A DNA stretch of 64,000 nucleotides from CAWJLE01 sp963843645 (GTDB taxonomy: Bacteria > Chloroflexota > Anaerolineae > DAOTYC01): assembly GCA_963843645.1 (NCBI GenBank), contig CAWJLE010000003.1, forward strand, positions 1,054,001 through 1,118,000, in the 5' to 3' direction. Under the pieces are notes generated by a model, which was given only the letters and a program-made list of their open reading frames with translations, was not told the DNA's origin and did not search any database. Below, one piece after another: positions 45,412 through 53,766 of the stretch (position 1 is the first letter of the stretch; every line of letters begins with the position of its first letter). The translations under genes were made by a program, and so were the position numbers.

Positions 45412-46944
45412 TTACCCGATCGTTGTCTCGAACTTCGCGCCGTCGCGATGGCATAGGACCTGCACGACGTCGCGCCCGGTCTTGACGCCGGACGGCAGTC
45501 CGCCACCGGGCGAGACCCACTGCCCGATCATGTAGAAGTTGTCCAGGCCGGGCAGCGTGTTCTTCAGAGGCTCGAAGCCGACGGCGGGTGTGGGCATCCA
45601 GCCCTCGTAGCTGCCACGCCAGTTGCCGGTGTACCGCTCAAACGTCAGCGGCGTGGCCACGTCGACCATCTCCACCCGGCCCGCCAGGCCGGGGTAATAA
45701 CCGTCCAGTGCTCGGATGACCGCCTCAGCCACTTCCTGCTTCCTGGCCTCGTACTGCGGCCGGTCAGTCGCCAGGGCTTTCCAGTATTCGTGGTTCCCGT
45801 GGAACAAGACCGTGAGCGCGGTCTTACCCGTCGGCGCGAGCGTCGGGTCGAAGTTGTAGATGTTCAGACCGATCCGGTCCACACGATTGCCCACCTCCAG
45901 CGGCGGGTCGATCGGCAGGCTTCGCCCACCGACCATCTGGCTGACATCTTCGAACGTCCGGTTCACGCCGAGTCCCACGTGGACCAGTGAAGGGAACGGG
46001 ATGAGCTCCTTTCCGGCGCCCGCCCCTGGGCCGCCATAATAGCCCCTGATCGTGTCATCCAGATACCGCCCGTCCAGCATGTCGAAGATCGTGGCGTGTC
46101 CGTCGGCTGCGGAGATCACCACGTCGCCCAGCTCTTCGCGACCGTCGGCCAGACAAATGCCCACGGCTTTGCCCGCTTGCTCGTCCACCAGAATCTTCGC
46201 GACCTGCGCGTTGTAGTGGATCTGCCCACCCAACCCGCGAAACCGCTCCTCGACCGCTCGGACCATCGGCAAGGAGCCGCCGAGCGGGTAGCCAGCCGCC
46301 CGATTGTGCAACCAGGCCAGCGTCATCAGCAGAAACAGGCTGCCGAACTCCGGATGCCAGACCCTTTCGAAAGCCTCCCTGAGCAGCGGGCTCTCGAAAC
46401 GCGCGGCAAAATCGCCCACGCTAATGCCGCCCCACTTCTGAAGCACTGGCATGTAAGGGAGCATCCCCGCCATCATCTTTGCCTTCTCGATGGAATTCAT
46501 AAGCTCCATCGGCGGGTTGTCTGCAGGCGGATTGAAGTGAAGCAGCGCGCGTGCAGCGCCAATGAATTCCTGGATCGTCGGACGATCGTCCGGGGACAGC
46601 TCCAGCATGTGCTGTTCCAGGCGATCGAGGTCGGAGTAGAACGTAAAGGCCTGGCCGTCACGCGCGATCACCTGCGTGAACTCGTCGAGGTAGACGAACT
46701 CACGGCCCTGTACGAGGCCGATCTCCTGCCAGAGTCGGTAGAAACTGTCTCCCGGCTTGGAGCCCACCAACCAGTGAATGCAGCCGTCGATGGTGTAACC
46801 CTTGCGCTGCCATGCCGTACAGAGACCACCGGGCTGCGAGTGCATCTCGAAGATCCGCGTTTGATAGCCGTTCATCTGCGCATAGCATCCGGCAGACAAT
46901 CCGGCAATGCCGCCGCCGATGACGATGACTGATTTGTTGGGCAT
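45412..46944 (-). CDS. FAD-dependent oxidoreductase of the phytoene desaturase/carotenoid isomerase type
   Basis: 510 aa. The amino end SVIVIGGGIAGLSAGCYAQM is the dinucleotide-binding GxGxxG fold, then QPGGLCTAW; the C-terminal GLDNFYMIGQWVSPGGGLPSG corresponds to the conserved FAD-binding end of CrtI/CrtO-like proteins. It would act on a polyene or other lipid, but no other carotenoid gene is in the window, so the substrate is open. Cytoplasmic or membrane-associated. It is followed by nothing on its strand before the GxxExxY gene. Confidence 0.85.
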   Translation of the reverse strand: MPNKSVIVIGGGIAGLSAGCYAQMNGYQTRIFEMHSQPGGLCTAWQRKGYTIDGCIHWLVGSKPGDSFYRLWQEIGLVQGREFVYLDEFTQVIARDGQAFTFYSDLDRLEQHMLELSPDDRPTIQEFIGAARALLHFNPPADNPPMELMNSIEKAKMMAGMLPYMPVLQKWGGISVGDFAARFESPLLREAFERVWHPEFGSLFLLMTLAWLHNRAAGYPLGGSLPMVRAVEERFRGLGGQIHYNAQVAKILVDEQAGKAVGICLADGREELGDVVISAADGHATIFDMLDGRYLDDTIRGYYGGPGAGAGKELIPFPSLVHVGLGVNRTFEDVSQMVGGRSLPIDPPLEVGNRVDRIGLNIYNFDPTLAPTGKTALTVLFHGNHEYWKALATDRPQYEARKQEVAEAVIRALDGYYPGLAGRVEMVDVATPLTFERYTGNWRGSYEGWMPTPAVGFEPLKNTLPGLDNFYMIGQWVSPGGGLPSGVKTGRDVVQVLCHRDGAKFETTIG

Positions 46945-47113
46945 GGGATCCCTCCTTGGCTGAGAGCCTCTTCGGACAGTGTCACAGTATGCGAATATAA
47001 TCGTGCCGGGGGATTATACCTGAAGCTTCTAAGCGGGACAACTCCACGGCAAGCCAGTTATGGCCTTCCGGCAGCGCAGAATTCGCGAAATCTTCACGTT
47101 ATTCTTATATCTT

Positions 47114-47132
47114 TTTAACGTCCCCTTAACCT
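47114..47132 (+). promoter_or_regulatory. PHO-box-like direct repeat before the HtrA gene
   Basis: TTTAACGT-CCC-CTTAACCT: two 8-base units with a 3-base spacer, agreeing with the (C/T)TTAACCT PHO-box pattern at 7 and 8 of 8 positions. It lies about 60 bases before the HtrA start, where a -35 would be, followed by an AT-rich stretch (GACAATATCA). Regulation by a PhoB/PhoP-type activator is a hypothesis. Confidence 0.4.
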
Positions 47133-47192
47133 TTGTATGAGACAATATCACTCATGTAGTTACTGCGCGATCTCTCGAAAGGGGATACTCTA

Positions 47193-48521
47193 ATGTCACG
47201 TCTACCCTCGACTCCCAATTTTGTCCTGGCCCTGATTGTCGTCGTTGCGCTGACCTTGAGCGCGACTGCCGGGGTTTTCGCAGGCGGATTGACCGGCCCC
47301 GCGTTGACCACCCAGCCCAGCGCTTCTACCGCGCTCACGGTCCCACAGACGACGGCCCTCACGGTCAGACCGGGAGCGGTCAACGCCATCGACGCCGAGG
47401 ACCAGCTACTGGAAGAGCTTTATCAACGTATCAGCCCATCCGTCGTCAATATCGCGGTGACCAGCAAGGTTTCCGCTGCCAGCGTGATCCCCAACATGCC
47501 CAATATTCCCGGCCTGCCGAGTCCATTCGGCCAGGGCCAGGGACAGGGACAGGGCCAGCAGGATTTCACCCAGCAGGCTGAGGGCTCGGGCTGGGTGTTC
47601 GACAAGCTCGGCGACATCGTGACCAACAATCACGTCGTGGAAAACGCCGACCAGATCACCGTCACTTTCTACGATGACCGCTCCGTTACGGCCAAGCTGG
47701 TGGCTGCCGATCCTGACAGCGACCTGGCCGTCATCAGAGTCGATCCCACCGGCCTCGACCTGCAGCCGCTCACTTTGGGCCGCTCGCAGGATCTCCTGGT
47801 TGGCCAGAGGGTCATCGCCATCGGCAACCCGTTCGGCCTCCAGGGCACCATGACAATCGGCATCGTCAGCGCTCTGGGTCGCTCACTGCCTGCCGGTTCA
47901 AGCAGTAACACCACCGGCGCGCGTTACACCATCCCGGACATCATTCAAACCGACGCGGCGGTTAACCCCGGCAACTCGGGCGGCCCGCTGCTCGACGCCA
48001 CCGGCAACGTGGTCGGCGTCACGTCTGCCATCGAATCGCCGGTGCGCGCCAACTCGGGCGTCGCCTTCGCCATCCCATCTCGGATCGTCGGGATGATCGT
48101 CCCGGCCCTGATCCAGGACGGCAAGGTCGAACACCCGTCGATCGGCATCTCCGGCTCGACCCTCAACCCGCAGCTTGCCCAGGCCATGGACCTGCCTGCC
48201 GACCAGCGCGGTGTGCTCGTCGCCTCAGTCACCAGCGGCAGCCCGGCTGAGAAGTCGAGTCTCCAGGGCAGCGCCAAGTCCGTGGACATCGACGGCACCC
48301 AGGCCAAGGTCGGCGGCGACATCATCGTCGGCATCGACGGCCAAAAGGTACAGAAATTCGACGACCTGCTCACGTATCTGATGTACAACACGAAGGTAGG
48401 CCAGCAGGTCACCTTGACGATTCTTCGCGATGGCAAGACCCAGGACGTGAGTCTGACCCTTGCTCCCCGCCCTGCCCAGACCCTGATTTCAGTTTCGGCG
48501 GACACCACTCCGCAGCCCTGA
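47193..48521 (+). CDS. HtrA/DegP-like serine protease with PDZ domain
   Basis: 442 aa. An amino-terminal hydrophobic helix (about residues 8-28, FVLALIVVVALTLSATAGVF) exports or anchors it. The trypsin-like domain has its triad in NNHVVENADQ (His), DPDSDLAVIRV (Asp) and NPGNSGGPLLD (Ser). A Gln/Gly linker precedes the first strand pair. One PDZ domain follows at about 320-430 (VGGDIIVGIDGQKV). HtrA proteases degrade damaged envelope proteins. The ATG follows AAAGGGG. A PHO-box-like site and a terminator flank it, so it is transcribed alone. Confidence 0.92.
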   Translation: MSRLPSTPNFVLALIVVVALTLSATAGVFAGGLTGPALTTQPSASTALTVPQTTALTVRPGAVNAIDAEDQLLEELYQRISPSVVNIAVTSKVSAASVIPNMPNIPGLPSPFGQGQGQGQGQQDFTQQAEGSGWVFDKLGDIVTNNHVVENADQITVTFYDDRSVTAKLVAADPDSDLAVIRVDPTGLDLQPLTLGRSQDLLVGQRVIAIGNPFGLQGTMTIGIVSALGRSLPAGSSSNTTGARYTIPDIIQTDAAVNPGNSGGPLLDATGNVVGVTSAIESPVRANSGVAFAIPSRIVGMIVPALIQDGKVEHPSIGISGSTLNPQLAQAMDLPADQRGVLVASVTSGSPAEKSSLQGSAKSVDIDGTQAKVGGDIIVGIDGQKVQKFDDLLTYLMYNTKVGQQVTLTILRDGKTQDVSLTLAPRPAQTLISVSADTTPQP

Positions 48522-48548
48522 GTCCCGGGGGGCGGTTGCACGATAAAT

Positions 48549-48583
48549 GAGAAACCCGGCCCGGTCGCGAGGTCGGGTTTCTC
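48549..48583 (+). terminator. Terminator of the HtrA gene
   Basis: GAGAAACCCG (48549-48558) and CGGGTTTCTC (48574-48583) form a 10-bp stem with a GC-rich loop, 28 bases after the stop. A very similar hairpin follows the exonuclease gene at 51154-51189. Confidence 0.75.
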
Positions 48584-48843
48584 CGTTTCATATCGACGTT
48601 ACGCGTGCTATTGCTGCATATTGTATCCTGCATGCACGTCTCTGCCGGAACGTCGCAATTCACTGTTCCAATTCTACTCCAATCCGCAACCCATCCGGTT
48701 CCAGCACTGCCTGCCTGGCCGATGCCACAGTGGGCAAGTTCGTAACTGACTGACCTCGATATAGCATACATTAACCGCGGTATATCCTATAGTATCAAAT
48801 TATAGAATCTGTGCTAAACTATAAGGTAGGAAGGGGGAAACTC
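48584..48843 (+). other. AT-rich promoter region before the XRE regulator
   Basis: No gene. The last 70 bases contain repeated CTATA/TATAG words (CTATAG, ATTATAG and ACTATAAGG), as expected for a promoter overlapping an operator of the regulator itself. The earlier part shares the phrase CCAATTCTACTCCAAT with 51040-51055, so a diverged intergenic repeat is present at both places. Confidence 0.35.
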
Positions 48844-49215
48844 TTGAGCTCTATTTCACTGGAGATCGGGGCTAAGATCAGAAAAGCACGGAAGAAAGCC
48901 AATCTAACCCAACAACAGGTTGCAACTGCACTGGGCTTAGAGTCAAAGGTGTCGATACACGACTATGAATATGGTATTACCGATGTGAGCCCGGACGTTC
49001 TCGTACGTCTGCCTGAAATACTCCATTGCCGCATCGTCGATCTTCTGCCCGACTCCCTCATAACCAAAGCCGACCGAGAGCATGTTGAAGATCCTGCGTT
49101 TCGGGAAATCGAGCAGATTTATCGCGTCGAACTTACCGAGTCCGAACGCGCTACCATGCTCTCTAATTTCAGGATGTTGCTCGAGGCGAAGCGTCGGCAC
49201 CGACCCGATTCTTGA
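48844..49215 (+). CDS. XRE-family helix-turn-helix regulator
   Basis: 123 aa from TTG 48844. Residues 5-65 are an XRE helix-turn-helix (IGAKIRKARKKANLTQQQVA, then LESKVSIHDYEYGITDVSPD). The C-terminal part is helical and acidic (REIEQIYRVELTESERATML) and may dimerise or bind a partner. GGAAGGGGG upstream supports TTG; an earlier in-frame ATG at 48811 has no such site. Codon use is less GC-rich than the neighbours. It stands alone, perhaps autoregulated through the CTATA repeats upstream. Confidence 0.8.
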   Translation: MSSISLEIGAKIRKARKKANLTQQQVATALGLESKVSIHDYEYGITDVSPDVLVRLPEILHCRIVDLLPDSLITKADREHVEDPAFREIEQIYRVELTESERATMLSNFRMLLEAKRRHRPDS

Positions 49216-49327
49216 ACTTCTTGAGTTTCCGTTTAGCTTGTTTGCGAAGCTTGCGAGCGTTGCCTTCGATGAGCGTCAAGGCCGCGATCTGGCATTCCGT
49301 TTCGAAGATGCGTTTCGTGCGTGGCAT
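49169..49327 (-). CDS. Possible small basic protein, antisense to the regulator end
   Basis: 52 aa, MPRTKRIFETECQIAALTLI, then a Lys/Arg-rich helix (KLRKQAKRKLKKFKNRVG). GGAGG lies nine bases before the ATG, which is the main support. The last 47 bases overlap the XRE gene on the opposite strand. No family is recognised; it could be a nucleic-acid-binding peptide or a chance frame. Confidence 0.35.
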   Translation of the reverse strand: MPRTKRIFETECQIAALTLIEGNARKLRKQAKRKLKKFKNRVGADASPRATS

Positions 49328-49553
49328 GGTCGTAAGCCTCCATCATAGAGTGGAGCTCCTAGACGCCTGGGGAGGGTCATCCTCTCCAGTGTAACACAAA
49401 GCAAACACGGTCGATGGTTGAGAAATGGTGGAGATTCGGTTGTGCTTTGGAAAGCGTTTTGCTAGAACATCGGTTCTATCATAGCATGACTGAGACGACG
49501 TGTCAATGGGGTGAAGGCACGAGTTCGTGCCTGGAGGCAAGAGTCAGCGCGCA

Positions 49554-50123
49554 ATGAACGATCTCGCCATCAGACTACTGCTCGCCGGCGCCGTCCTCTT
49601 CATTGCCGCGGTCCTGGTGCTGGCGTTTGCGTGGCTCAGAGCGCCTGGCAACGGCCCGCCGGCACGGGATCCGTCCGCCGGCTATCGCCTGCCGACCAAC
49701 GCCGAGTTTGGGCGCATCGGCCGTGCGGCAGTTATGGTGATGGTCATGGGACTGGGCATCTTGCTGGTGTGTTGGTGGTGCAGCAGCAGCGCCACGATTC
49801 TGCAACAGGACCGACCGACCCCCAGTCCTGCGGCGCAAATCTCGACGAGACCTCCGCCCCCAGTCCGCGTATTCACCGGCCGGGGCATGAAAGCCACACC
49901 GAAGTTTTCCTTGCGGAGCGGACTGGCCACATTCTACCTGAATCACAACGGCCAAGACAATTTTGCCGTTTGGCTGATGAACGACCAGGGTGAGAGGATC
50001 AATCTGCTGGCGAACGAGATCGGCACCTTTAGCGGCTCGAAGCCGGTCGGCATCGAGCAGGCCGGCACCTACTTACTCGGCGTCCAGGCGGATGGCTCAT
50101 GGACCATCCGAATCGAGCAATAG
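49554..50123 (+). CDS. Hypothetical membrane protein with two helices and a beta-rich tail
   Basis: 189 aa. Two hydrophobic segments lie at about residues 5-28 (IRLLLAGAVLFIAAVLVLAF) and 59-77 (AAVMVMVMGLGILLVCWWC), separated by a Pro-rich loop. A Pro/Thr linker leads to a C-terminal beta-sandwich-like region (FYLNHNGQDNFAVWLMNDQG, GTYLLGVQADGSWTIRIEQ) resembling the carboxyl beta domains of exported proteins. Family not recognised. A start at GTG 49527 is possible, but ATG 49554 fits the first helix better. The exonuclease gene follows 51 bases downstream. Confidence 0.6.
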   Translation: MNDLAIRLLLAGAVLFIAAVLVLAFAWLRAPGNGPPARDPSAGYRLPTNAEFGRIGRAAVMVMVMGLGILLVCWWCSSSATILQQDRPTPSPAAQISTRPPPPVRVFTGRGMKATPKFSLRSGLATFYLNHNGQDNFAVWLMNDQGERINLLANEIGTFSGSKPVGIEQAGTYLLGVQADGSWTIRIEQ

Positions 50124-50174
50124 CGGGGAAGGCCGGCGCAGGGTCAAACGTCACCGCCTAGGGGAAAGGCAATC

Positions 50175-51024
50175 ATGGACTTCATCGCCATCGACTTCGA
50201 AACCGCCAATCCCGACTTCGCGAGCATCTGCCAGGTGGGCGCTGCCGTATTCCGCAGCGGACGCTGCGTCAATTGCGGTGGCATCCTGACTGATCCTGAG
50301 GATTGGTTCGATCCCACCAACGTGGGCATTCACGGTATTGCCGCCGAGATGGTTCGCGGCGCCCTCCTCTTTCCGCAAATCTACGAGCAATTGAAACCGC
50401 TCCTGTGCGATCAAATCGTCGTCTGTCACACGCATTTCGACCGCGTCGCTTTCAAACAAGTACTGGAGAAATATGCCTTGCCGCCGTTGGCTTGCCAATG
50501 GCTGGATTCAGCCCGAGTCGTTCGCCGCACCTGGAGGCAGTTTTCCCGCTCGGGCTATGGTCTCCGCGATATGGCCGCCTATCTCGGCATCCAGTACAAA
50601 GCCCACGACGCGGCTGAGGACGCCCGAGCGGCCGGCGAGGTCCTGCTGCGAGCGATAGACCATAGCGGCATCCGCCTGGAGGATTGGCTCGTGCGCGCCA
50701 ATCAGAAAATGTGCGACCCAGGCGATCGCATCCAGCGCGAAGGCGATCCGGACGGGCATCTCGCCGGAGAACTCATCGTGTTCACTGGCGCGCTATCGCT
50801 CTCGCGCCAGGAGGCCGCAGAATTGGCCGCGAGAGCCGGCTGCGACGTGGCAATGGCCGTGACCCGCCAGACGACCATTCTCGTCGTCGGCAACCAGGAC
50901 ATCCGCCGCCTGGCCGGACGCCAGAAGAGCGCCAAACACCGGCGCGCCGAGGAGCTCATCGCCGAGGGACGACCGATTTCGCATCATCAGCGAAGGCGAT
51001 TTCGTGCGCCTCGTGGAAGAATGA
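50175..51024 (+). pseudogene. DnaQ-like 3'-5' exonuclease with BRCT domain, frameshifted near its end
   Basis: The first 170 residues are a DEDDh exonuclease: FIAIDFETANPDFASICQVG (DFE motif), HTHFDRVAF and YKAHDAAEDARAAGEVL (final H and D). A BRCT domain follows from about residue 200 (LIVFTGALSLSRQEAAELAA, TTILVVGNQDIRR). The frame read from 50175 runs on to 51119 with an unrelated tail. In the next frame, from about 50985, RIISEGDFVRLVEE then stop (51022-51024) restores the usual family ending, so one extra base near 50980 is likely. Activity probably survives, since both domains precede the change. Confidence 0.8.
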
Positions 51025-51153
51025 ACGAGCCATCTTACTCCAATTCTACTCCAATTGCCACAAAACCCATCTCAGACTCCAATCTGCACGCACCTGCATG
51101 CATCACTCATGCTCCATAACGCATCGCTAATATCGCCCCACAAAACCCACAAC

Positions 51154-51189
51154 GGAGAACCCGGCCTCGCGACCGGGCCGGGTTTCTCC
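51154..51189 (+). terminator. Terminator after the exonuclease gene
   Basis: GGAGAACCCGGC (51154-51165) pairs with GCCGGGTTTCTCC (51177-51189), with one bulged base. It is nearly the same hairpin as the one after the HtrA gene. Confidence 0.7.
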
Positions 51190-51302
51190 GTTTCATGACC
51201 AAAAAAACCAGAATAGGTCTCCAGGGGCTTGATCCGAGATACGCCACGGGTGTATCATTTACCTATAGAGGTCGAAGGTACGTCACCGAAAGGAGATACC
51301 TC

Positions 51303-53699
51303 ATGGATTACCCAGTTATTCGCGACGCCGTCGCAGGTCCATTGACCGCCGATGAGCTGCAGCGCATGGACGCCTACTGGCGGGCGGCCAACTACCTCTC
51401 CGTCGGCCAGATCTACCTCTTGGACAACCCACTCTTCAAAGAGCCGCTACGCCGCGAGCACATTAAGCCCCGGCTGCTCGGCCACTGGGGAACGACTCCC
51501 GGTCTGAACTTCATTTACGTCCACCTCAATCGGGTGATAAAGGCCCGTGACCTGGACATGATCTACATCACTGGGCCCGGTCACGGGGGACCCGGAATCG
51601 TCGCCAATACTTACCTCGAGGGAACGTACAGTGAGCTCTACCCCAACATCTCGCCGGACGTCGAGGGTATGAAGCGCCTGTTCAAGCAATTTTCCTTTCC
51701 GGGTGGCATCCCCAGCCACGTCGCGCCGGAGACGCCCGGCTCTATCCACGAAGGCGGTGAGCTGGGCTACTCTCTGGCCCACGCGTTCGGCGCCGCGTTC
51801 GACAATCCGGACTTGATCGTGGCCTGCATCATCGGCGACGGAGAGGCCGAGACCGGCCCGCTGGCCACGAGCTGGCATTCCAACAAGTTTCTCAACCCGG
51901 CCACTGACGGCGCAGTGCTCCCGATCTTGCACCTCAACGGCTACAAGATCGCCAACCCGACTGTCCTGGCGCGCCTGCCTCACGAAGAACTGGAGAGCCT
52001 GCTCGTCGGTTACGGCTACGCCCCGCGCTTCGTCGAAGGTGATGACCCCGAAAAGATGCATCAACAGATGGCGGCTACGCTCGATGAAGTTCTCGACGAC
52101 ATCACACTCATCCAACGCCAGGCCAGAGAAGCCAACGAAGCCGGTGAAAGACCGGAGCGTCCGCACTGGCCGATGATCGTCCTCCGCACGCCGAAGGGCT
52201 GGACCGGCCCGAAGGAAGTGGACGGGCTGAAGACCGAAGGCTACTGGCGCTCGCACCAGGTTCCGATGGCCGACATGTCCAAGCCCGAGCACATCCGATT
52301 GCTGGAGTCCTGGATGAAGGGCTATCATCCGGAAGACTTGTTCGACGAGACGGGCCGGCTCCGGCCTGAGCTGGCCGAGCTGGCGCCGAAGGGCGACCGC
52401 CGCATGGGCGCCAATCCGCATGCCAATGGGGGCCTGCTACTGCGCGACCTCAAGATGCCCGACTTTCGCGACTATGCCGTACCCGTCCCCAACCCCGGCA
52501 CGGTAACCGCCGAGGCGACGCGGGTTGCCGGCGCGTTCCTGCGCGACGTTATGAAGCTGAACCTGGATGCGCACAACTTCCGGGTGATGGGGCCCGACGA
52601 AACGGCGTCCAACCGGCTGAACGCCCTGTTCGAGGTGACCGATCGCGATTGGCAGGCCCAATACCTGCCGGAGGACGATCACCTGTCGCCCGATGGGCGC
52701 GTCATGGAAGTACTGAGCGAGCATTTATGTCAGGGTTGGTTGGAAGGCTATCTGCTTACGGGGCGCCACGGCTTCTTCTCGTGCTACGAGGCGTTCATCC
52801 ACATCGTCGACGCCATGTTCAATCAGCACGCCAAGTGGCTCAAGACCACACGGCACATCCCATGGCGGCGGCCGATCGCTTCGCTGAACTACCTGCTGAC
52901 CTCACACGTCTGGCGGCAGGACCACAACGGCTTCTCCCATCAGGACCCCGGCTTCATCGACCTGGTGGTCAACAAGAAAGCAGAGATCATCCGCGTCTAC
53001 CTTCCGCCCGACGCCAACACGCTACTGTCCGTCACCGACCACTGCCTGCGCAGCCGCCATTACGTCAACGTGATCGTGGCCGGCAAGCATCCGGCGCTGC
53101 AATTCCTGGACATGGACGCAGCCATCAAGCACTGCACGGCGGGCATCGGCATCTGGGAGTGGGCCAGCAACGACCGCGGCGGCGAGCCGGACGTCGTCAT
53201 GGCTTCCGCGGGCGACGTGCCGACTCTGGAGACGCTTGCGGCGGTGGACCTGCTCCGTCAGAACTTCCCGGATCTGCGCATCCGCATGATCAACGTGGTG
53301 GACTTAATGACGCTCCAACCGGAGAGCGAGCATCCGCACGGGCTGTCCGATCGTGACTTTGACGCTATGTTCACCAAAGACAAGCCGATCATTTTCGCCT
53401 TCCACGGCTATCCGTGGCTCATCCACCGCCTCACGTATCGCCGCACCAACCACGCCAACCTCCACGTGCGCGGCTACAAGGAAGAGGGCACCACGACCAC
53501 GCCATTCGATATGGTCGTGATGAACGATCTGGATCGCTTCCATCTGGTCAACGACGTCATCGATCGCGTGCCGCGGCTCGGCCCATCCGCCGTATACGTC
53601 AAGCAGATGCTCCGGGACAAGCTCCTCGAGCATAAGCAGTACGTCGACCAGTACGGCGACGACCTGCCTGAGGTTCGCGACTGGAAATGGCCGTACTGA
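51303..53699 (+). CDS. Xylulose-5-phosphate/fructose-6-phosphate phosphoketolase
   Basis: 798 aa, the normal family length. It uses thiamine diphosphate to split xylulose 5-phosphate (or fructose 6-phosphate) with phosphate into acetyl phosphate and glyceraldehyde 3-phosphate (or erythrose 4-phosphate). TGPGHGGPGIVANTYLEGTY, the cofactor motif GDGEAETGPLATSW and PEDDHLSPDGRVMEVLSEHL are diagnostic. ATG 51303 follows AAAGGAGAT; upstream in-frame codons are unsupported. A strong bidirectional terminator follows the stop. With acetyl-CoA synthetase nearby it suggests use of the phosphoketolase pathway. Confidence 0.96.
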   Translation: MDYPVIRDAVAGPLTADELQRMDAYWRAANYLSVGQIYLLDNPLFKEPLRREHIKPRLLGHWGTTPGLNFIYVHLNRVIKARDLDMIYITGPGHGGPGIVANTYLEGTYSELYPNISPDVEGMKRLFKQFSFPGGIPSHVAPETPGSIHEGGELGYSLAHAFGAAFDNPDLIVACIIGDGEAETGPLATSWHSNKFLNPATDGAVLPILHLNGYKIANPTVLARLPHEELESLLVGYGYAPRFVEGDDPEKMHQQMAATLDEVLDDITLIQRQAREANEAGERPERPHWPMIVLRTPKGWTGPKEVDGLKTEGYWRSHQVPMADMSKPEHIRLLESWMKGYHPEDLFDETGRLRPELAELAPKGDRRMGANPHANGGLLLRDLKMPDFRDYAVPVPNPGTVTAEATRVAGAFLRDVMKLNLDAHNFRVMGPDETASNRLNALFEVTDRDWQAQYLPEDDHLSPDGRVMEVLSEHLCQGWLEGYLLTGRHGFFSCYEAFIHIVDAMFNQHAKWLKTTRHIPWRRPIASLNYLLTSHVWRQDHNGFSHQDPGFIDLVVNKKAEIIRVYLPPDANTLLSVTDHCLRSRHYVNVIVAGKHPALQFLDMDAAIKHCTAGIGIWEWASNDRGGEPDVVMASAGDVPTLETLAAVDLLRQNFPDLRIRMINVVDLMTLQPESEHPHGLSDRDFDAMFTKDKPIIFAFHGYPWLIHRLTYRRTNHANLHVRGYKEEGTTTTPFDMVVMNDLDRFHLVNDVIDRVPRLGPSAVYVKQMLRDKLLEHKQYVDQYGDDLPEVRDWKWPY

Positions 53700-53710
53700 T
53701 AAAGAAAGGT

Positions 53711-53744
53711 GAGCCTTCCGAAGCCTTAGAGCTTCGGAAGGCTC
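53711..53744. terminator. Bidirectional terminator
   Basis: GAGCCTTCCGAAGC (53711-53724) and GCTTCGGAAGGCTC (53731-53744) form a perfect 14-bp stem with a six-base loop, between the convergent phosphoketolase and metalloprotease genes. Confidence 0.85.
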
Positions 53745-53766
53745 GCCCGCGTGCGATCTCTTCAGT

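Noticed and set aside
47183..47189. GGATACT before the HtrA start, as in the repeat-like tracts before cas2 and cas6
   Set aside because: Only seven bases match and there is no stem. It shows that this short word alone can occur by chance, which limits the weight of the cas6 case.
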